This document shows positions 5,867 to 12,095 of a DNA stretch of 12,459 bases, piece by piece. Position 1 is the first letter of the stretch, and each line of letters opens with the position of its first letter. The position numbers and the translations under genes were made by a program. Under the pieces are notes generated by a model. The model ran no database searches, was not told where the DNA came from, and saw only the letters and a list, made by a program, of their open reading frames with translations. The DNA comes from DASVCZ01 sp036381335 (GTDB lineage: Bacteria; Patescibacteriota; Microgenomatia; UBA1400; PJMF01). Location: assembly GCA_036381335.1 (NCBI GenBank), contig DASVCZ010000009.1, positions 1 through 12,459 of the forward strand. Direction: 5' to 3'.

Positions 5867-6628
5867 TCACTTTGTGAGCGTGGTCCCGCTAAAGACCGCA
5901 TAATCCATTACTGATGGGGCAGTGGATAAGGTTCTATTAACTTCTACAATGCGAGTTTCATTCCCGTTTTCATTTTGAGCCTCCGAGCGCACGTTGTAGT
6001 ACTGAACGGGCAGCGTCCACCCGTTGCCGGTTACCTTAATGTAGGTGTCGTTATAAATGGGCCAGACGCGGACAAAGAGATCTCCGCTCTGCAAGGTGAG
6101 AGTAGAGCGCCGCGTGTAACCGCCAAAATCGCCTGTACTGGCTAAAGTAAATCCGTCTCCCTGGTTACTGCCACCTAAGCCGTAATGACGCACTCGGGTA
6201 GTACCAGCATCATCGTAATACACCACCGCCACCAGCGAAGCTGGGTCGGTAGTAGTCTTAGACCAATCAAAAACCAGCTGTTGGCCATCACTGACACCCG
6301 TCACATCCACCATCACCGCTACGCCTTCAAAAAGCCGAGTTTCCAACTCGTTCACCTTCCGAATAACATAGTTAACATTGGCGTCTTCAATCGTTCCCAC
6401 TGAACCTTCTAACGTAGCACCTTCAAAATCCAACGCTGTCGACAGCGCCTCTTCAATACCAGCTTCAGCCGCGTTAAAGACGCGGGTGGATTCTGCCTGT
6501 TGAGTCGCCAAAAAGAGGTCTTGAGTAGACCGCGAAGCAAGAGAGAGACCAATCGTCAACAAGACCACCATCATCAGTAAAATGATGACTCCAATCTGGC
6601 CGGACTGATTTTCCTTGCCTTTTATCAC
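5867..6628 (-). CDS. PilX-like type IV pilus minor component
   Basis: The 253-residue product starts with a short polar segment and one hydrophobic helix (about 12-31, IGVIILLMMVVLLTIGLSLA). This is followed by QAESTRVFNAAEAGIEEAL, which matches the PilX N-terminal pattern (a helix, then AeAGleeAl). No prepilin-type glutamate is present at position 5 after the glycine, as expected for PilX-type rather than major pilins. The rest is beta-rich with no recognised domain. The start is GTG at 6628-6626: an in-frame TAA lies about 24 bases upstream and no better start exists between. No Shine-Dalgarno sequence is present, but TATTAT (6640-6635 on this strand) ends six bases before the GTG, so the mRNA may be leaderless. 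It heads the pilX-pilM-pilN-pilO series. Confidence 0.75.
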   Translation of the reverse strand: MIKGKENQSGQIGVIILLMMVVLLTIGLSLASRSTQDLFLATQQAESTRVFNAAEAGIEEALSTALDFEGATLEGSVGTIEDANVNYVIRKVNELETRLFEGVAVMVDVTGVSDGQQLVFDWSKTTTDPASLVAVVYYDDAGTTRVRHYGLGGSNQGDGFTLASTGDFGGYTRRSTLTLQSGDLFVRVWPIYNDTYIKVTGNGWTLPVQYYNVRSEAQNENGNETRIVEVNRTLSTAPSVMDYAVFSGTTLTK

Positions 6629-6634
6629 ATCTTT

Positions 6635-6675
6635 ATAATACTGTCTTTACCGGGGGAAATGCAAGGTGCTAGAAT
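6635..6675. promoter_or_regulatory. Overlapping divergent promoters between the pilX-like gene and the orphan gene
   Basis: Only 56 bases separate the two divergent start codons. On the plus strand, TTTACC (6646-6651), an 18-base spacer and TAGAAT (6670-6675) preceded by TGC form an extended -10; its start would fall about 2-3 bases before the ATG at 6685. On the minus strand, TTGCAT (6664-6659), an 18-base spacer and TATTAT (6640-6635) place the start near the GTG at 6628. The two promoters interlock, so the genes may compete for polymerase. Confidence 0.5.
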
Positions 6676-6684
6676 GCAATTCAG

Positions 6685-7449
6685 ATGCGGCTCACTGAAT
6701 TTTCATCCAATACTGTTATTCAACCTCCAGATTTGTATTATTTAACTTATCCATCGCTGATAGCTGATATCACTCACACTTATTTTAGTGGCCCAATTAC
6801 CGGTGGAGGGGCAATCCGCCTAAAAGAACAATTCCCTTCACTTACCACACCAGATATTATTGTCAAAAACAGAGGTTTTGTTCTTAATCTTCTTTCTTTA
6901 TTGACTAGCCAGGGAACAATTCATGGACCTGCAACTTTACCCCACATTATAGGGAGTAGATATATAAAAAGTGAAAATAATAACGAACACCACTGGTCAG
7001 AAGGGGAATATTTAGTTTTTTGGTCAATGGTAATTATGCGTATGAATCCTGAACTTGCTAGTCATTTTTATCAAAATGTGACTCATAACACAGAAATAAA
7101 TTATTCCTGTTTAACAGATTACGCTGCACAGAGAACTAAAAGGGGTATTGAGTATCAAAAATTGCAACAAGCTATAACTAAGTTCGCTAATACATTCCAT
7201 GCTGAAATTGATCCTGTCAGTTCAGTAATTGTGCTTCCTGATTCTCAAATATCTCTCGGTTCAACTTTGGAACAAAATATCGCTCAAGAATTAGGCATCC
7301 CAATTCAAGATATAGTATTCAATCTCAATAATCATTCCTTAAAGAGTTCATCCTTATTTAGGGATGCAGTTTTTCAAATTCTATTACATGAAGATATTCT
7401 TCTTTTAACAGAAGAAAGTGGCCCGGTGAGTCTTCAAAAGAGAAAGTAA
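6685..7449 (+). CDS. Hypothetical protein, AT-rich orphan divergent from the pilus genes
   Basis: The product is 254 residues and belongs to no family I recognise. It has no signal peptide and no clear membrane helix. Visible features are a Gly-rich segment FSGPITGGGAIRLKEQFP (about 34-51), an aromatic/acidic stretch HHWSEGEYLVFWSMVIMRM (about 102-120), a helical middle and an acidic/leucine-rich end. It is the only plus-strand gene in the inserted segment. Its base composition differs from its neighbours: I counted 39 G+C in the 120 bases 7021-7140, against 31 of 60 at 6001-6060 in pilX. Together with its position this suggests acquisition from elsewhere. Codon-level continuity over 254 residues makes it a real gene rather than a chance frame. 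An extended -10 (TGCTAGAAT) ends nine bases before the ATG, pointing to a near-leaderless message. Confidence 0.7.
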   Translation: MRLTEFSSNTVIQPPDLYYLTYPSLIADITHTYFSGPITGGGAIRLKEQFPSLTTPDIIVKNRGFVLNLLSLLTSQGTIHGPATLPHIIGSRYIKSENNNEHHWSEGEYLVFWSMVIMRMNPELASHFYQNVTHNTEINYSCLTDYAAQRTKRGIEYQKLQQAITKFANTFHAEIDPVSSVIVLPDSQISLGSTLEQNIAQELGIPIQDIVFNLNNHSLKSSSLFRDAVFQILLHEDILLLTEESGPVSLQKRK

Positions 7450-7461
7450 TCTTATTTAAAC

Positions 7462-8028
7462 CTAACTCTGATACTCTTGATTCTCTTCCATATCAGCTTT
7501 AATTAGATCACGAAGATACACAGAGCGGGGAAGACGTCTAGTTTTGGCAATCCAATCAAGGTAACTTACATGGCGAGGGGAGATGAAAAAGTTAAAACGA
7601 GTATCAGATTGATCTTTGGCAAAATCAATCGCATCAACTAAAATTTTCTCCAAGGATTCACTATCATACTTTTCAATTATTATTTTTTCTGAATCTAAAC
7701 CTTCTAAAAAATGTGGTGTATTGCCATCAGTATAAAGAATGATAACGGGCTTACCCCTCTCAAGTGCCAAAGAAATCTCATGACCTACTCCTAAGGAGGG
7801 ATGAGAAACTTCCGCAATCATTAAATCACAATTGGCAATCCACTTTAAAACTTGCTTGTAAAAATCCACTTTTTGATCGTCTGTTAAGTTGTATACTTCG
7901 TCGTGACTAGGACGAAGTGTATCTTCAGTTACTTCATGCCCTAACTTGTTAAGTACTCTAACAATTTGCTGGTACTGAGTCAAATATTTTTTTCTGCCAG
8001 AAATAGAAGCAACAAAATAAGTTTTCAT
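7462..8028 (-). CDS. Deoxyribosyltransferase/DNPH1-like domain joined to a ribbon-helix-helix-like domain, copy 1 (catalytic Glu kept)
   Basis: The product is 188 residues from the ATG at 8028; a GTG five codons upstream (8043) is possible, but the paralogue also begins at MK-x-x-F-x-A-S-x-x-G-R. Residues 1-130 resemble the nucleoside 2-deoxyribosyltransferase superfamily, closest by eye to DNPH1/Rcl, which cleaves deoxynucleoside monophosphates. Matching elements are FVASISGRKKYLTQYQQIV, LGHEVTED, WIANCDLMIAEVSHPSLGVGHE (63-84) and LERGKPVIILY. E84 aligns with the catalytic glutamate of DNPH1 (the Glu of GVGYE). The second acidic residue of DNPH1, in its HEQDLEW segment, aligns here with valine (V60). 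Residues about 144-183 (RFNFFISP, then YLDWIAKTRRLPRSVYLRDL) look like a strand and two helices of a ribbon-helix-helix DNA-binding domain. The gene follows the methyltransferase by 21 bases, probably in one operon. TATGAT ends six bases before the ATG. Confidence 0.75.
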   Translation of the reverse strand: MKTYFVASISGRKKYLTQYQQIVRVLNKLGHEVTEDTLRPSHDEVYNLTDDQKVDFYKQVLKWIANCDLMIAEVSHPSLGVGHEISLALERGKPVIILYTDGNTPHFLEGLDSEKIIIEKYDSESLEKILVDAIDFAKDQSDTRFNFFISPRHVSYLDWIAKTRRLPRSVYLRDLIKADMEENQEYQS

Positions 8029-8049
8029 AGGCGTATCATACACTGTTGC

Positions 8050-9180
8050 TTACTTAATGTCAGCTATGTTATCAATATGCTTTTCTAAAATGACAATCAT
8101 ACCTGCAGATCTACGTTCACCAGTGTTAGGATCGAAATATCTTTTAGCTAGTTCAGGATATCTTCGCGCTTCCTCTCGAGTGAGAGCAGTTCTTTCTACG
8201 GCTACAATTTCAAAATGCCCAATAATTGCTTTTTCTCCTTCCATCGAAAAGAAGTTTTTAGACAGTAATTCTTCCCAAGTTTCTAGAGTACGATAATAGG
8301 CCACAACTCCTTTTGATGCTCCAGGCCATCTTTCTTTATACGCACCTTCCTCGCCCTTGGCTATTTCCTTATTTCTTAATTTTCCTTGACTTACATAGAA
8401 CCCATGTCTCTTAGGATGTCGAACTAAAATAGCCATATGACCATGGTCTTTTAAAACTCGAAAGCTATTTGTCATAGCCAAGTTCAGTTCATCATCGGGG
8501 ACTCCATCTAATACGTTTAATGCTGTAACAATATCACAACTGCCATTTGCTAAAATTTGTTCAGAAAGTAAAGCCTGGATAAACACTATTCGTTCTCTAT
8601 CTAAGTCTAAATGTTGAGAGCCAAAATATTCAAATCCCTTCTGGAGTAACTGATTACTAATATCCACACCATATATTCGAGCAAATTCATTGAAACCCTC
8701 ATGATCCTTGTCTTCATTTAACAGGCGCATCAAAAGACCAGTTCCCGTGCCTAAATCTAAAATTGTTTTATTCTTTATACCAATTCTTTGTAAAAATTTA
8801 GCGAAAATCGCCCATTCAAAAATTTTAACAGGATCCATTTCACTATCTTTATGCTTAGTATATTCTTCTTCAGTTTCATCCCAAAGCTTTCTTCTATCAT
8901 TTAAAGAAGGAGGATTGTTTAATTTCTTTGATAAATCTCCAGGTGGAATAGGCAAATCAACTTCTGATTCTGACACAACTTTCGAACTTGTCCCACCTCC
9001 CATTTCTGTGTGGGCAAAAGTTTGAGCAAACATGCCATCATCAGTATCCTTTATGTCTGTAGGTATAAAATGCCTAAGATCCCGGAGAGAAAAACGATCA
9101 GAATCAAATGGGCTTTTTCCGTGCTGATCAGACGAAGCTCCTCTCTGTTTATTTTCTTTACGCCGAGAAAAAAACGACAT
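8050..9180 (-). CDS. Class I SAM-dependent methyltransferase with a long charged N-terminus
   Basis: The product is 376 residues. The Rossmann-type methyltransferase core starts near residue 118. Motif I is TILDLGTGTGLLMRLL (139-154), the acidic residue for the ribose follows in IYGVDIS (169-175), and the motif IV region is SCDIVTALNVLDGVPDDEL (214-232). FRVLKDHGHMAILV (240-253) is the typical post-motif strand of small-molecule type enzymes. No DNA-methylase catalytic motif (PPY/F or PC) is seen, so DNA modification is not indicated. The substrate is unknown. The first roughly 115 residues are hydrophilic and low in order (FSRRKENKQRGASSDQHGK at the start). The gene is AT-rich (21 of 60 G+C at 8521-8580). 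It precedes the copy-1 deoxyribosyltransferase-like gene by 21 bases, suggesting shared function. GAG at 9187-9189 (minus strand) is the only hint of a ribosome-binding site. Confidence 0.8.
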   Translation of the reverse strand: MSFFSRRKENKQRGASSDQHGKSPFDSDRFSLRDLRHFIPTDIKDTDDGMFAQTFAHTEMGGGTSSKVVSESEVDLPIPPGDLSKKLNNPPSLNDRRKLWDETEEEYTKHKDSEMDPVKIFEWAIFAKFLQRIGIKNKTILDLGTGTGLLMRLLNEDKDHEGFNEFARIYGVDISNQLLQKGFEYFGSQHLDLDRERIVFIQALLSEQILANGSCDIVTALNVLDGVPDDELNLAMTNSFRVLKDHGHMAILVRHPKRHGFYVSQGKLRNKEIAKGEEGAYKERWPGASKGVVAYYRTLETWEELLSKNFFSMEGEKAIIGHFEIVAVERTALTREEARRYPELAKRYFDPNTGERRSAGMIVILEKHIDNIADIK

Positions 9181-9223
9181 ATGTTACTCTTTATTGATTA
9201 AAAAATAAAATAACTACAACAGG

Positions 9224-9253
9224 ATAATACAATTCCTTAAAGGGTATTTTACC
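9224..9253 (-). promoter_or_regulatory. Possible promoter and small operator upstream of the methyltransferase
   Basis: In the 102-base gap before the methyltransferase, TATTAT (minus strand, 9229-9224) is a fair -10 without a good -35. Just upstream, GGTATTTTACC (9243-9253) is an inverted repeat with 4-base arms. Its spot, over the expected -35 area, would suit an operator, and two nearby genes encode RHH-like domains. The link between them is inference. Confidence 0.25.
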
Positions 9254-9282
9254 ACAGCCAGGCAAGAAGTAAGAAATATGAC

Positions 9283-9852
9283 TCAACTAAAGTCCTCTTG
9301 GAGATTCATATCAGTGTCAATAAGGTTTCTCAAGTAAACCGATCGAGGAATTTTTTTATTCTTTGCTATCCAGTCTAAGTAAGAAGAGATTTCCGGTGAG
9401 ACAAAGAAATTGAAGCGTACATCTTGAGCACTGTTGACGAACTCCAGAGCAATCGGGACCTCTTCATCCAGCTGCCCCACCGACATATATCTGACGATGG
9501 TTAATTTATCATTGGTTTCTTCCAATGTCCGGAAAAGATGAGGCTCCTCTTGACCAGCAAAGAAAATAACCACCGGCTTGCCCAGTTGAATAGCGGTAGC
9601 TACCAGATAGCCCATACTCGTACTAGGATGAGATAACTCAGCAAAGACAACGTCGTTCTTCTTAATCTTATCGAGTAACTGACGATGGAAAGATACATTT
9701 TGCTTCAAATCCCAAGCTGCCATATCCTCATGAGTCATCTCCAGATCAGCATCCACGTTGTGGCCAGCAGCTTTGGTCAAATCAACAATTTTTTGACAGT
9801 GTTCTTTGTACTGTTTTCGACCATGGACTGAAGCAAGGAAAAGAATTTTCAT
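9283..9852 (-). CDS. Deoxyribosyltransferase/DNPH1-like domain joined to a ribbon-helix-helix-like domain, copy 2 (catalytic Glu lost)
   Basis: The product is 189 residues and is a clear paralogue of the gene at 7462-8028. The N-terminal domain shows MKILFLASVHGRKQYKEHCQ, AGHNVDAD, DVVFAELSHPS (67-77) and LGKPVVIFF. The stretch corresponding to SLGVGHE in copy 1 reads STSMGYL (77-83), so the family's catalytic glutamate is leucine (L83); the copy is likely inactive as an enzyme but may still bind a ligand. The C-terminal segment is the best conserved part: RFNFFVSP (146-153), then SYLDWIAK...IPRSVYLRNL, almost the same as copy 1. I chose ATG 9852 over an in-frame ATG at 9897 because homology starts there and the longer form would overlap the 69-residue gene. 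TGATATACT ends seven bases before the ATG, consistent with a leaderless message. Confidence 0.75.
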   Translation of the reverse strand: MKILFLASVHGRKQYKEHCQKIVDLTKAAGHNVDADLEMTHEDMAAWDLKQNVSFHRQLLDKIKKNDVVFAELSHPSTSMGYLVATAIQLGKPVVIFFAGQEEPHLFRTLEETNDKLTIVRYMSVGQLDEEVPIALEFVNSAQDVRFNFFVSPEISSYLDWIAKNKKIPRSVYLRNLIDTDMNLQEDFS

Positions 9853-9859
9853 TCCCAAT

Positions 9860-9868
9860 AGTATATCA
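9860..9868 (-). promoter_or_regulatory. Extended -10 motif before copy 2 of the deoxyribosyltransferase-like gene
   Basis: On the minus strand TGATATACT forms a TGn-extended -10, seven bases before the ATG at 9852. No good -35 is visible. The TGA is also the stop codon of the preceding small gene. The same nine bases occur at 2780-2788 over the rnc stop, before rpsP. Confidence 0.4.
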
Positions 9869-10075
9869 CGCCGAGTGAATTTCTTGTAGCCAGGCATGAG
9901 TCAGCGCCAGCACTTCGCTTAAATTCTCAGCCCCAGCTCGATTGTGGGACTCAGCAGTGAAATATGCTCTTTCTTCTGGTGGCGTCATGTCTGAAAAAAG
10001 CTGAATTGCCAAGCAATGTGAGAAGTGGGGATCGCGCTCAGCCAGCAAAGCTAACCAGAGTAAAAACTGCCCCAC
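9866..10075 (-). CDS. Small hypothetical protein (69 residues)
   Basis: The frame starts with GTG at 10075, supported by AAGG seven bases upstream, and ends with the TGA at 9866-9868, 13 bases before copy 2 of the deoxyribosyltransferase-like gene. The product reads as an ordinary soluble helical protein (FLLWLALLAERDPHFSHCLA at the start; PPEERAYF and LSEVLALTHAWLQEI later). I recognise no family. It sits between the HAD-like gene (40 bases upstream) and copy 2, on the same strand and tightly packed, which favours a real gene in an operon. The frame is also open for some 13 codons upstream of the GTG without another normal start, so it could instead be a remnant of a longer gene. Confidence 0.5.
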   Translation of the reverse strand: MGQFLLWLALLAERDPHFSHCLAIQLFSDMTPPEERAYFTAESHNRAGAENLSEVLALTHAWLQEIHSA

Positions 10076-10115
10076 ATCATCGCCTTGGACTATATAAGCA
10101 TTAGATATGTATCCA

Positions 10116-11063
10116 TTACTCGCCCGGAAAACTTTGCAGCCGGGTTAGCAATTCATTAAAAGAAGTGATGGCCCATAACCTTTGGTCGTCACTAGCAAAG
10201 AGATCTTTTTCCCACTCTTGTGTAAAGGACGATACCATCAACCCGATGATAACGTTATCAAAATGCGCGTGATACAAGGCTACAAACTCAAAAAAATCTT
10301 CCAAAATAAGCATGCCATCTAAAGAACCATGACCAACCTTCAATAACTTATCATGGAAAAATTGCCGTTGAAGCTCTACACCTCGGGCATAACCTCCATG
10401 GTGAAAGTAGTAATTCATATAAGGCCCAGGTTCGGCAATCTCTATCCAGTTACGATTAACATCGAATTTTCTAGCTCCTCCTATAATCTGATCTCTGACA
10501 TCAGTTCCTAAAGGTAAGGTAATAAGTCTTTCATACGCGCTTTGTTCACCACCGTTGGTCACGAAACTCACATTCTCTGGTTTTAACTTGTGATTGAGTT
10601 CTGTCAATAATTCAAAAGTTCCTTCCCTAAAGAAAGCGTCAATTTTTTTTAGTTGAGTAGAACATTTCCGATACATCTCGTTAAGAAACTGATCCATTTC
10701 CTGATCTGAATCGCCAACGATGGTGCTAATACGTGCAGGAGTCAGTCGACCTTCATGGGCTCTACTTTTAAGAGTTCTAATAAGTAGTTCGGCTACTTCT
10801 TGGTAGAGAATATATGGATCACCTGGAGGAGCCACAATAATTCTTTTACCTTCTACCGGAAAACGCCACCCATGAGCGCCCGGATCTCGATGAATGGTAG
10901 TCAAGGCAGCCGCCATTTTAGTTTCAGTTTCTGAGTAATCCATGCTCAGTGTATAAGCTAGGTATCCAGTGACAATATGAGCGTATTCCGGCTCTATTTT
11001 TTTAGGATCGGATAATGTGCCATCTATATCTAGAGCTGCGCTCTTAATCTCTTGGGAAATCAT
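10116..11063 (-). CDS. HAD-like hydrolase, atypical, substrate unknown
   Basis: The product is 315 residues. LDIDGTLSDPKKIEPEY (residues 11-27) is the HAD motif I (DxDGT), with D12 as the expected nucleophile and D14 as acid/base. SFVTNGG (166-172) fits motif II, with T169. Motif III lysine candidates are K199 (GGARKFDV) and K239. A motif IV-like element is VGHGSLDGMLILEDF (243-257). The spacing between motifs I and II is long (about 150 residues), leaving room for a large cap domain that includes GHGWRFPVEGKRI-like sequence at about 64-75 and a helical region. Such enzymes are usually phosphatases acting on small phosphorylated compounds, possibly nucleotides given the neighbours; the substrate is not shown by sequence. 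It is the first gene of the inserted segment on this strand, 37 bases after the PilW-like gene, and has no clear Shine-Dalgarno sequence. Confidence 0.7.
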   Translation of the reverse strand: MISQEIKSAALDIDGTLSDPKKIEPEYAHIVTGYLAYTLSMDYSETETKMAAALTTIHRDPGAHGWRFPVEGKRIIVAPPGDPYILYQEVAELLIRTLKSRAHEGRLTPARISTIVGDSDQEMDQFLNEMYRKCSTQLKKIDAFFREGTFELLTELNHKLKPENVSFVTNGGEQSAYERLITLPLGTDVRDQIIGGARKFDVNRNWIEIAEPGPYMNYYFHHGGYARGVELQRQFFHDKLLKVGHGSLDGMLILEDFFEFVALYHAHFDNVIIGLMVSSFTQEWEKDLFASDDQRLWAITSFNELLTRLQSFPGE

Positions 11064-11100
11064 AGAATATGTACTTTCTTGTTTAAAATTACATTCAATA

Positions 11101-11619
11101 TTAAAACGTCCTGATATTCACCCCCGTGGTAAACGTTTGCTGAACATCAACTTCATCATTTCCAAAGGAAGTAGCAGCCTTTTGGAGGGTGAAAGAAATA
11201 GTAATGTACTGCTGGACCTTGTCCGGGCTTTCCACACAGTCAAAGGTGAGACCACTGACGAGCTCTACCGACTCCGAAGTGATAAACTGGCCCGAGTTAG
11301 AAGCAATACGAGCAATCCCATTCTGGTCTTCCTCCTGAAAGAGAGTCGTCGTTCCATCATCTACCGATCTAAACGTTATTTCAGTCATACCAGCGGTACA
11401 GGTCTCTGCTTGAGAGTTTGGTAGTAATTCTATCGCATTTCGCAACAAAAATTCCATCTGACCAAGCGCATACTCACCATTTGACTTGACCAATTGGCTC
11501 GAATCTGTCCGATTATTACTGATCAAAAAGGTAGTAAAGAGCGCCGCCGCCGTCAACATCAGCATGATCGAGAGCGTGGTTACAATCAGTAGCTCGATTA
11601 AAGTAAAACCATTTTTCAT
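11101..11619 (-). CDS. PilW-like minor pilin (prepilin)
   Basis: The product is 172 residues. It begins MKNGFTLIELLIVTTLSIML: a four-residue leader ending in glycine, phenylalanine at +1 and glutamate at +5. This is the class III prepilin signal cleaved and N-methylated by PilD-type peptidase. The hydrophobic helix runs to about residue 33. The rest is a globular head with one cysteine pair (in ETCTAG and TFDCVE) that may form a disulfide. Size and position after a PilV-like gene fit a PilW/PilJ-type minor pilin that primes pilus assembly. The ATG lies five bases after the preceding stop. AGGGAG is present but 14 bases upstream, too far for an ordinary Shine-Dalgarno interaction. Confidence 0.82.
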   Translation of the reverse strand: MKNGFTLIELLIVTTLSIMLMLTAAALFTTFLISNNRTDSSQLVKSNGEYALGQMEFLLRNAIELLPNSQAETCTAGMTEITFRSVDDGTTTLFQEEDQNGIARIASNSGQFITSESVELVSGLTFDCVESPDKVQQYITISFTLQKAATSFGNDEVDVQQTFTTGVNIRTF

Positions 11620-11624
11620 AGGTA

Positions 11625-12095
11625 TTATTGATACTCCCTAAATTCTTGCTCTAGAACTACTTCTCGGGGCTGATCGCCATCGAGCCACCCCACCGTTACT
11701 ACTACCACCACTTCATCAGCAGTTTTTTGAACCAATACGTCTCGAGTAAATGCCGTCCCTCCTAACTCATAGCTTTCTTCACACACACCTATATTTTGAG
11801 CTAGAGTATCGGCCAGCTCATCATCGGCAGCGGGGAGAGAATTGAGGCAGTACTCACCGCCTATCAGCGCCGTCTGGAAAGCACTCCAGCCCAACCGCAC
11901 CCGCTCACGACGGAAGATTTCTAAAACTTGCTGACCCTCTGAAGTGGCCACGTTGCGATACCTGCCTTCTGCGGTATTCTTGACCGACATGGTTAAGACA
12001 GCCGCAATCGCCACCATCACTAACCCAACGACTAAAGTAGCAATTAAGACTTCGATGATACTTTGTCCTCGCTGGGATGAAAGTTTATTGGGCAT
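11625..12095 (-). CDS. PilV-like minor pilin (prepilin)
   Basis: The product is 156 residues from the ATG at 12095. MPNKLSSQRGQSIIEVLIAT is a ten-residue leader ending in glycine, then glutamine at +1 and glutamate at +5, followed by a hydrophobic helix (to about residue 36). The QSxxEVLIA pattern and the length fit PilV/GspI-type minor pilins. Two cysteines in the head (EYCLN and GVCEE) may pair. I reject a longer version starting at 12197, because it adds 34 residues ahead of the prepilin leader and overlaps the upstream gene by over 100 bases. AAGGAG lies six bases before the chosen ATG. The gene overlaps the end of the upstream FimT-like gene by 11 bases, so the two are translationally coupled. 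Confidence 0.83.
   Translation of the reverse strand: MPNKLSSQRGQSIIEVLIATLVVGLVMVAIAAVLTMSVKNTAEGRYRNVATSEGQQVLEIFRRERVRLGWSAFQTALIGGEYCLNSLPAADDELADTLAQNIGVCEESYELGGTAFTRDVLVQKTADEVVVVVTVGWLDGDQPREVVLEQEFREYQ

Noticed and set aside
8050..9180. DNA-modifying methyltransferase of a restriction system
   Set aside because: No DNA methylase catalytic motif and no nuclease or specificity partner nearby; the fold details fit a small-molecule type enzyme.
9853..9897. Upstream ATG for copy 2 of the deoxyribosyltransferase-like gene
   Set aside because: The extra 15 residues have no counterpart in the paralogue and overlap the small upstream gene.
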